Part shown: piece by piece, positions 6,190 to 10,562 of the stretch
Numbering within the stretch: the stretch's first letter is position 1
Layout: the number at the start of each line of letters is the position of its first letter
NCBI GenBank assembly: GCA_016839905.1
Contig: JAEOTJ010000317.1
Coordinates: forward strand, 1-10,562
Length of the DNA stretch: 10,562 bases
From: Promethearchaeota archaeon
GTDB lineage: Archaea > Asgardarchaeota > Lokiarchaeia > Sigynarchaeales > SOKP01
Direction: 5' to 3'
Notes under the pieces: generated by a model
Databases searched by the model: none
What the model was told of the DNA's origin: nothing
Seen by the model: only the letters and a program-made list of their open reading frames with translations
Program-made: the position numbers and the translations under genes

Positions 6190-6490
6190 CCTGATTCTGG
6201 ATTCCAATCCTGCTAACACGACTAATAATATACCCCTCCACACCTGCACCACAAAGCGTGAACACCCCACCTTACGATTGCTCCCTCCCGGGCCTGATCG
6301 GGTTCAGCATTATGGACGTATACTTTTCCTACAAAAAGTACTGCCCAAGTACCCACCTATGTGACCGATGCTTCGCCAGAATATAATATCGCATGTTAAC
6401 AAATCATGAAACCTCAAATCAAGCAATTTCCGCTAATGACCATTCTACGGTCCATCCAGCATGGGACTTCAAGACCGGGCCAAGAGGTCT
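6186..6490 (-). ncRNA. Archaeal signal recognition particle RNA (7S RNA)
   Basis: Read on the minus strand, this is a ~305-nt SRP RNA, the usual archaeal size. Helix 8 is unmistakable (6276-6299): GATCAGGCCCGGGAGGGAGC then AATC, with the symmetric SRP54-binding loop CAGG/AGCA and stem CCC/GGG closed by GGGA, a GNRA tetraloop. Helix 6 forms from TACTTTT and AAAAGTA (6321-6340), the SRP19 site. The ends pair (GACCU at the 5' end with AGGUU at the 3' end, extended by UUGG/CCAG), giving the archaeal helix 1. Near the 5' end GACC/GGUC and AGC/GCU hairpins suit the Alu-domain helices 3 and 4. Its role is co-translational targeting of membrane and secreted proteins together with SRP54 and SRP19. The ends are inferred from helix 1, the TATA box and the U tract, and are good to a few nt. 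Confidence 0.95.
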
Positions 6491-6510
6491 CAAAAAATAA
6501 TAGGATTTCA

Positions 6511-6526
6511 AAAAATATAAGATTTT
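6511..6526 (-). promoter_or_regulatory. BRE/TATA promoter of the SRP RNA gene
   Basis: The minus strand reads AAAATC TTATATTTTT: a purine-rich BRE followed by a TATA box centred about 26 bp before the inferred RNA 5' end at 6490. The spacing agrees with the archaeal consensus and supports the RNA boundary. Confidence 0.65.
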
Positions 6527-6549
6527 CTTAAAATATTAAAATAAAATAG

Positions 6550-6559
6550 AAAAAAAAAA
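6550..6559 (-). terminator. Poly-T terminator of the SAP-repeat operon
   Basis: A10 on the plus strand, thus U10 in the transcript, lies 15 nt after the stop at 6575. It separates this operon from the SRP RNA promoter downstream. Confidence 0.55.
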
Positions 6560-6574
6560 TTATTTCTTTATAGC

Positions 6575-6958
6575 TTATCTTCTCATTTTTTTAGAGAAAT
6601 TTTTGATTTTCTCTGAAAGAGGTTTTGTAGATTTTGGTTTCTTAGGCTTTGGAGCTTTTTCTTTCTTAGGCTTAGGTTTAGGAGCTTCCTTTTTAGGTTC
6701 TGGTTTAGGAGCCTCCTTTTTAGGTTCTGGTTTAGGAGCTTCCTTTTTAGGTTCTGGTTTAGGAGCCTCCTTTTTAGGTTCTGGTTTAGGAGCTTCCTTT
6801 TTAGGTTCTGGTTTTTTCTCTTCTGCTGAACCATTTAAAAGTAAATTAATTATATCCGCTTTTTTTGATCCAGTAGCGATTGTAATCTCCTTTTCCTTAC
6901 ACATTGCTTTTAATTGAGCAACTGTCTTTTTTTTCAATTCTTCTTCTGAAATTTTCAA
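6575..6958 (-). CDS. SAP/Rho-N-like domain protein with KKEAPKPEP repeat tail
   Basis: The 127-aa, strongly basic protein has an N-terminal domain (about 8-41) reading LKKKTVAQLKAMCKEKEITI-GSKKADIINLLL. This is a helix-turn-helix pair of the SAP / Rho-N type that commonly binds DNA or RNA. From residue 49 a low-complexity tail follows: five units of KKEAPKP(E/K)P, then KKEKAPKPKK and a basic end SEKIKNFSKKMRR. The tail resembles histone-H1-like or linker tails and may be extended. The start is TTG 6956-6958, 11 nt after the membrane protein gene's stop, but GGTGA (6963-6959) abuts it with no spacer. An ATT at 6952-6950 has ideal 6-nt spacing, so the true initiator is uncertain. Co-transcription with the membrane protein upstream is very likely. 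The exact function is unknown; nucleic-acid binding is inferred. Confidence 0.8.
   Translation of the reverse strand: MKISEEELKKKTVAQLKAMCKEKEITIATGSKKADIINLLLNGSAEEKKPEPKKEAPKPEPKKEAPKPEPKKEAPKPEPKKEAPKPEPKKEAPKPKPKKEKAPKPKKPKSTKPLSEKIKNFSKKMRR
6681..6815. repeat. Five 27-bp tandem repeats (54-bp higher-order period) in the SAP-like gene
   Basis: The units start at 6681, 6708, 6735, 6762 and 6789. They are nearly identical and differ mainly by GGAGCTTCC versus GGAGCCTCC, which alternates unit by unit. This is a synonymous GAA/GAG change in KKEAPKPEP. The alternation suggests duplication of a two-unit 54-bp block. Confidence 0.9.
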
Positions 6959-6969
6959 TCACCTTCTTT

Positions 6970-7665
6970 TTAACTTTCTTTTGGTTTTACTGCTGGTTTG
7001 GCGGATAATTTAGCTACTTTCTTTTTTCTTACTCCTTTCAAGACTCGAGCTCCAAACGCCAAATCGAGAGATGACACCAGTACCACAATAATAAGTACAT
7101 ATGAAGTGTAATTAAATGCGAAATCTGTTCCAATTGGCGCCAAAATAGCATAGATTATTTTAAAAATCGCAAATAGAGCCCCATATAAAGCACCAAGAAT
7201 AATTGTTACAAGATAGAATTTTGGATATTTATCAGCATCTCCCGTTCCATGAAAATCAATGTCTACAACATCTACTTCTAAAAAGCTTATTCCACCCTTT
7301 ACTTTTTCTCTAAGTAAATACCATATATATAGAAAAATAATGAATAATCCCATTATTATTCCAAAATCTAAGAATATCGACTGGGTTACTGGAAGTGCAT
7401 CTAACCAACTTCCAATAGCTAATATATCAGCAACCAATAGAGGATAAAGTAAAGCATTCACGAATGTAATATCATCTACATCACTTTCGCCTTCCGCTCC
7501 TATTGTAATTAAGATGGTTAAAGCTAATCCGCCTACACTTGTAAGTATCCCAATAATCTGTAGTAAAAAAAAGTCGCTTGGTTTTATCAGTCCTATAAAT
7601 AAAAGAATGTATGAAGCCACAACTAAACAAATTTCAAACATCATATAAATACTAGACTTTCCCAT
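6970..7665 (-). CDS. Six-helix integral membrane protein of unknown function
   Basis: The 231-aa protein has six predicted membrane helices: about 8-27, 32-56, 68-90, 97-118, 149-177 and 188-206. No catalytic or transporter motif is recognised. Loops at 57-66 (EGESDVDDI) and 129-147 (LEVDVVDIDFHGTGDADKY) are acidic and should lie on one face. The C-terminal tail (207-231) is basic and K/P-rich (RKKKVAKLSAKPAVKPKES), so likely cytoplasmic. The start is ATG 7665 with a clear GGAGAT Shine-Dalgarno at 7676-7671, 5-nt spacing. The SAP-repeat gene follows 11 nt after its stop in the same operon. Its K-P rich tail echoes the KP-rich tail of that protein, which suggests, but does not prove, a shared site of action at the membrane. 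Confidence 0.85.
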   Translation of the reverse strand: MGKSSIYMMFEICLVVASYILLFIGLIKPSDFFLLQIIGILTSVGGLALTILITIGAEGESDVDDITFVNALLYPLLVADILAIGSWLDALPVTQSIFLDFGIIMGLFIIFLYIWYLLREKVKGGISFLEVDVVDIDFHGTGDADKYPKFYLVTIILGALYGALFAIFKIIYAILAPIGTDFAFNYTSYVLIIVVLVSSLDLAFGARVLKGVRKKKVAKLSAKPAVKPKES

Positions 7666-7670
7666 TTTAA

Positions 7671-7676
7671 ATCTCC
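7671..7676 (-). promoter_or_regulatory. Shine-Dalgarno GGAGAT of the membrane protein gene
   Basis: GGAGAT on the minus strand, 5 nt before the ATG at 7665-7663. It is among the clearest ribosome-binding sites in the window. Confidence 0.65.
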
Positions 7677-7690
7677 ATTTTTTTTTATAA

Positions 7691-7710
7691 TTTTATATAT
7701 ATTTAAATAG
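7691..7710 (-). promoter_or_regulatory. Candidate TATA region of the membrane protein/SAP operon
   Basis: The minus strand reads CTATTTAAATATATATAAAA. A box centred near 7705 would start transcription near 7679 and keep the GGAGAT in a short leader. Exact position uncertain. Confidence 0.4.
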
Positions 7711-7747
7711 TTAAAAATTACTTATGTATCTACCTTAATAACTTTGA

Positions 7748-7800
7748 TGTTTTAAAGGTTATTTCTTCATAAATAAATAGCATTTCTTGCCTTTAAAACA
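7748..7800. repeat. 11-bp perfect inverted repeat with 31-nt loop
   Basis: TGTTTTAAAGG (7748-7758) and CCTTTAAAACA (7790-7800) are exact reverse complements. The element lies between the end of the 68-aa gene and the promoter of the membrane protein gene. It may be an operator, an RNA hairpin or a relic of a small mobile element. Confidence 0.5.
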
Positions 7801-7834
7801 ATAAAATAAAAAAGAATTAAATACCAAATTTTTT

Positions 7835-7844
7835 AAAAAAAAAA
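7835..7844 (-). terminator. Poly-T terminator of the 68-aa protein gene
   Basis: A10 on the plus strand, U10 in the minus-strand transcript, lies 4 nt after the stop codon at 7849. It supports the small gene being transcribed. Confidence 0.5.
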
Positions 7845-7848
7845 GAAT

Positions 7849-8055
7849 TTATTTTCTCTTAAGAATATTGTGTAATTTTTCCGAGTTTTTCCTGTGTTGA
7901 ATTCTTGATATAAATTGCCTAGTATCTGGAAAAACATACATTGTACTATTATCTCCGTTGTCTTCAATAGTTATTTCCTTAGTAAAAACGGCAATATGTA
8001 CATTATCATTATTAAAGTCATTTACTTTCATGAATAAAAAACAGTAAAACAACAT
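7849..8055 (-). CDS. Small protein of unknown function (68 or 60 aa)
   Basis: The open frame is not recognised. From ATG 8055 it gives 68 aa, of which the first eight (MLFYCFLF) are hydrophobic. From ATG 8031-8029 (residue 9) it gives 60 aa, starting KVNDFNNDNVHIAVF. The body has two likely beta strands (VHIAVFTKEITIED and TMYVFPDTRQF) and a basic helical end (RKNSEKLHNILKRK). There are no cysteine clusters and no membrane span if the internal start is used. Neither start has a Shine-Dalgarno. A T10 terminator directly after the stop, the protein-like composition and the absence of an opposing gene argue for a real gene. It is divergent from the dehydrogenase gene at 8159. Confidence 0.5.
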   Translation of the reverse strand: MLFYCFLFMKVNDFNNDNVHIAVFTKEITIEDNGDNSTMYVFPDTRQFISRIQHRKNSEKLHNILKRK

Positions 8056-8158
8056 TCAAAAAAGTACATATTATGTGGATATATTTGCACTATAATAATG
8101 AATATAATTAGATTTCCAGATTTCAATTTAATAAGTAAAATAATTTAAAAAAGTAAAT

Positions 8159-9271
8159 GTGAAAAAATTGATAGATGATAATGTGTATATAGATGCTAAA
8201 ATACTTGAAAATTTCATGAGAGATGTATTTATGGGGCTTGGAGTACCTAAAGAAGATGCTGAGATCATAGCAAATGTGTTAATTACCTCAGATCTTAGAG
8301 GAATTGAGTCTCATGGCATTCAACGATGCAAGATGTACTATGATCGAATAAAAGAAGGAATCTATGAAGTAAAGACTAAGATTGATGTAATTAAAGATGG
8401 TCCTACTACAGCTTTATGGGATGGAAATTGTGGAATGGGTCATGTAATTGCTTATAAAGCAATGAAAACAGCAATCGAAAAAGCTAGAGAATATGGACTT
8501 GGGGCTGTTGCTGTTAGAAATTCTACTCATTTTGGGATTGCTGGGTACTACTCTTTAATGGCAATTAATGAGGGCATGATTGGATTAACCACGACTAATG
8601 CACGACCTTCCATTCCTCCAACATTCGGATGTGAACCAATGTTAGGAACAAATCCATTAACTATAGGGGCTCCAACTGATGAGGAATTTCCCTTTCTTCT
8701 TGATTGCGCAACATCTATCATTCAGAGAGGAAAAGTAGAAGTAAATGCTCGCATCAAGAAACCTTTACCTGAAAATACAGTGATAGATGATAAGGGTGAT
8801 ATAATGAGGGATCCAAATGAAGTTTTAAATATGATGCTTGAAAGAAAAGCTTCTTTATTGTCATTAGGAGGAAAAGGGGAAGAAACGGCGGGATATAAGG
8901 GATATGGATATGCAACGGTTGTTGAGCTTCTCTCTTCGGCGTTACAAGAAGGGATTTATTTGCGTGATACTCTTGGAATAACTGAAAAAGGACAAAAGCG
9001 TCTTAAAGTAGGACACTTCTTCCTGGCAATTAATATTAATAATTTTATTGGAATAGAGTCTTTTACAAAAACAGCCGGGAATATAATGCGAGATTTGAGA
9101 AGTTCAAGAATAATTCCGGGTGAAGGAAAAATATACACAGCGGGAGAAAAAGAATTTAATGCTGGAATTGAAAGGAATGACAAGGGGATTCCTTTAAACA
9201 AAAGTATTCAAGAAGATATTAAAATAATGCAAGAAGAACTTGGACTAACTAAATATGATTTTAATTTTTAA
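8159..9271 (+). CDS. Malate/L-lactate dehydrogenase family protein (Ldh2/MdhII, COG2055 type)
   Basis: The 370-aa protein is in the size range of this NAD(P)-dependent 2-hydroxyacid dehydrogenase family, which is unrelated to classic Rossmann LDH/MDH. Members oxidise malate, lactate, ureidoglycolate, sulfolactate or similar acids. Visible hallmarks are the helical start VFMGLGVPKEDAEIIANVL, SDLRGIESHG with H52, RNSTHFGIAGYY with H124, PMLGTNPLTIGAPT (160-173, cofactor region), LLDCATSIIQRGKVEV with D182, and the GYKGYG loop (246-251). The substrate cannot be read from sequence; archaeal relatives are often malate dehydrogenases. The start is GTG 8159 (an ATG at 8157 is blocked at once by TGA). 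No Shine-Dalgarno is seen, so it is probably leaderless. Monocistronic and cytoplasmic. Confidence 0.94.
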   Translation: MKKLIDDNVYIDAKILENFMRDVFMGLGVPKEDAEIIANVLITSDLRGIESHGIQRCKMYYDRIKEGIYEVKTKIDVIKDGPTTALWDGNCGMGHVIAYKAMKTAIEKAREYGLGAVAVRNSTHFGIAGYYSLMAINEGMIGLTTTNARPSIPPTFGCEPMLGTNPLTIGAPTDEEFPFLLDCATSIIQRGKVEVNARIKKPLPENTVIDDKGDIMRDPNEVLNMMLERKASLLSLGGKGEETAGYKGYGYATVVELLSSALQEGIYLRDTLGITEKGQKRLKVGHFFLAININNFIGIESFTKTAGNIMRDLRSSRIIPGEGKIYTAGEKEFNAGIERNDKGIPLNKSIQEDIKIMQEELGLTKYDFNF

Positions 9272-9300
9272 ATTATTTAATAATTTAATTTCTTTATTTA

Positions 9301-9477
9301 ATGATTAAATTAGCTTTTGAATTATTTCTTGAAGATGATCGAATCAATACAGTTATAATTTTTAACGGCATAAAAATGAAATGGCATGGTAATATTAAGC
9401 CCAAATTAATTTATGTATCCCACGATCGTGAAATGCTTCGCCTGTATGCTGTCAATTATACAATTATTTTAAATTAG
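9301..9477 (+). CDS. Possible 58-aa small protein
   Basis: This is a short open frame, ATG 9301 to TAG 9475-9477, filling the gap between the dehydrogenase and nucleotidyltransferase genes. The product is unrecognised: MIKLAFELFLEDDRIN, then VIIFNGIKMKWHGNIKPKLIYVSHDREMLRLYAVNYTIILN-like strands. The composition is protein-like (alternating hydrophobic strands, Trp, His, Arg) rather than the plain AT-rich translation of spacer DNA. An AT-rich element 20-26 bp upstream could be a TATA box for a leaderless mRNA; there is no Shine-Dalgarno. It may equally be a chance frame. Confidence 0.4.
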   Translation: MIKLAFELFLEDDRINTVIIFNGIKMKWHGNIKPKLIYVSHDREMLRLYAVNYTIILN

Positions 9478-9498
9478 TATAGAAAAATAAACTAAAAG

Positions 9499-9512
9499 TA
9501 TAAATATTTATA
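9499..9512 (+). promoter_or_regulatory. TATA box of the MNT-HEPN module, perfectly palindromic
   Basis: TATAAATATTTATA is centred about 25 bp before the ATG at 9530, giving a leaderless transcript. It is a 14-bp perfect palindrome, so a dimeric winged-helix repressor such as the encoded protein could bind over it; that is inference. Confidence 0.5.
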
Positions 9513-9529
9513 TTAATATTTAATATTCA

Positions 9530-10288
9530 ATGAAGTTATTTGATGATTATAGTATTAAAATTCTTTCCAATTTAGAATTTTCAAATGGATTATCTTTCAC
9601 GGATTTAATCAAAACTATAAAAAATAGAAGTACACTATCGAATCGTTTAAAATTCTTATTAAAAACAAATTTAATAATTCAAAAAAAAGGTATTTATTGG
9701 TTACAAGATAAAGGGCTTAAAATTTTAAATCTATTAAAACAAGTGGAGAATATATTGGATATGGAAGAAATTTACGAAAATTTTGATGGGATACCTTTTA
9801 TTTTTCGAGATTATTTGTATAATTTTATCATTACATTAAAAGATAATTTTCAAGAAAACCTTTTATCCGTGATACTGTTCGGTTCTATTGCGAGAGGAAA
9901 ATGGACTAAAGATAGCGATATTGATTTGTTTCTAATATATTCTAACGATTCATCTCAAAACATGCAATTATTAATTCATAGATTAGCTAAAATAAAGGTT
10001 GAGTTTTATAAAACATATACAATAAAAAGCAAATGGGGAAAGAAATTATATAATCCAATTCAAATATTTCCCCTTTTAATGAAAGATTTAAAAGATGGTA
10101 AAACAATTTTTTACGATATTGCAATGGATGGTTTAATTCTTTTAGATAAGAAGAACGTTGGGTTTAATTTTTTAGAATCAATAAAGCTAAAGATTAAGAA
10201 TTTAAAGTTGAAACGGATTTTTGATCATAATGGTAATTTTTATTGGCAACATAAACAAATCAAATTCGGAGAGATTATTGAGATATGA
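9530..10288 (+). CDS. Winged-helix + MNT nucleotidyltransferase (MntA-like antitoxin candidate)
   Basis: The 252-aa, two-domain protein has an N-terminal winged helix-turn-helix (about 1-70) with a recognition-helix region STLSNRLKFLLKTNLI and a wing KKGIYWLQDKGLKIL. The C-terminal minimal nucleotidyltransferase domain (about 95-210) has the signature LFGSIARGKWTKDSDIDLFLI: G118-S119 and metal ligands D130 and D132. The third acidic ligand expected on the following strand is not obvious (NPIQIFPLL at 175-183). MntA-type enzymes inactivate HEPN toxins by adding AMP to a tyrosine; the wHTH suggests autoregulation as well. Its TGA overlaps the ATG of the HEPN gene (ATGA), so translation is coupled. 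It is leaderless from the TATA box at 9499. The toxin-antitoxin role is inferred from the arrangement. Confidence 0.88.
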   Translation: MKLFDDYSIKILSNLEFSNGLSFTDLIKTIKNRSTLSNRLKFLLKTNLIIQKKGIYWLQDKGLKILNLLKQVENILDMEEIYENFDGIPFIFRDYLYNFIITLKDNFQENLLSVILFGSIARGKWTKDSDIDLFLIYSNDSSQNMQLLIHRLAKIKVEFYKTYTIKSKWGKKLYNPIQIFPLLMKDLKDGKTIFYDIAMDGLILLDKKNVGFNFLESIKLKIKNLKLKRIFDHNGNFYWQHKQIKFGEIIEI

Positions 10289-10562
10289 ATAATTTACAAG
10301 TAGCTAAAGATGCTTTAAATCGAGCTGTGCGATGGCATCAAGGTGCTAAAAGAGCTTTTGAAGATGAAAGATGGGATGATGTAATTTTTTCTTACCAAAT
10401 GGCCATAGAACAAGCACTCAAAGCTATTTTAATCTTATTTGGGATAGAATACCCTAAAATTCACAATATTAGTCCATTTTATGTAGGTCTAAGCAGTTTA
10501 GATATTCCTAAATGGTTTTTAGATAAAACAGATTTTCATGCAACGACTTTAGAAGAATTAGT
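10285..10562 (+). CDS. HEPN domain protein, N-terminal fragment (truncated by window end)
   Basis: The first 92 codons are present. The fragment is alpha-helical with the HEPN pattern: an opening helix LQVAKDALNRAVRWHQGAK, an acidic turn DERWDD, the helix FSYQMAIEQALKAILILFGIE, then YPKIHNISPF, where H60 starts the next helix. This matches HEPN proteins paired with minimal nucleotidyltransferases; in HepT-type toxins the domain is a ribonuclease. The diagnostic C-terminal Rx4-6H motif, with its AMPylated tyrosine in characterised HepT, would lie past the window edge, so catalytic competence cannot be judged. The ATG overlaps the upstream stop by 4 nt. Confidence 0.88.
   Translation, partial: MNNLQVAKDALNRAVRWHQGAKRAFEDERWDDVIFSYQMAIEQALKAILILFGIEYPKIHNISPFYVGLSSLDIPKWFLDKTDFHATTLEEL

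Noticed and set aside
6681..6815. Possible CRISPR array
   Set aside because: The repeats are head-to-tail without spacers and encode a protein repeat.
6603..6917. Plus-strand 104-codon frame rich in GLGASFLGS repeats opposite the SAP-like gene
   Set aside because: It is the antisense reading of the 27-bp repeats; the minus-strand frame has a recognisable domain, an operon partner and a terminator.
9421..9430. CACGATCGTG palindrome
   Set aside because: A single 10-bp palindrome inside a possible coding frame, with no second copy in the window; chance is sufficient.
1..10562. tRNA genes
   Set aside because: I looked for T-loop patterns (GGTTCRA and reverse complement) in the gaps and found no cloverleaf; hits fall in the SRP RNA.

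Overview
This is an AT-rich window (about 70% A+T) that reads as archaeal chromosome. Three things show this: an archaeal-type ribosomal protein uS10, an archaeal 7S/SRP RNA, and TATA-box promoters placed about 25 bp before leaderless starts, with poly-T terminators. The style of the genes (a Bud23-like methyltransferase, a B-box-like zinc protein, lysine-rich low-complexity proteins) would suit an Asgard (Promethearchaeota, Lokiarchaeia-like) genome. That placement is my inference and cannot be settled from this window.

Left part (1-3602): the 3' end of a GH172/DUF2961 protein with a terminal membrane segment; a convergent stand-alone CheY-like receiver; then a two-gene unit of a Bud23-like SAM methyltransferase and a cysteine-rich radical SAM protein. 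The radical SAM frame is broken at a run of 12 A. An unrecognised zinc-binding protein converges on it from the minus strand with a 9-nt gap.

Middle part (3603-6574): rps10 (uS10), standing away from the usual archaeal str cluster and apparently starting at a non-canonical AUA codon; an archaeal IMPase/FBPase-like phosphatase followed 20 nt later by an AAG-type 3-methyladenine DNA glycosylase; a small cysteine-rich V4R-like protein; and, on the minus strand, a complete SRP RNA (about 6186-6490) with its own TATA box and poly-T end.

Right part (6575-10562): a minus-strand operon encoding a six-helix membrane protein and a SAP-like protein with a KKEAPKPEP repeat tail; a 68-aa small protein; an Ldh2/MdhII-family dehydrogenase; a possible 58-aa protein; and a wHTH-nucleotidyltransferase overlapping a HEPN gene cut by the window end, the layout of an MNT-HEPN toxin-antitoxin module.

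Most of the window is housekeeping (translation, protein targeting, DNA repair, sugar and 2-hydroxyacid metabolism) mixed with uncharacterised small operons. The best leads are the AUA start of rps10, the A12 frameshift in the radical SAM gene, and the SAP-repeat/membrane protein pair.
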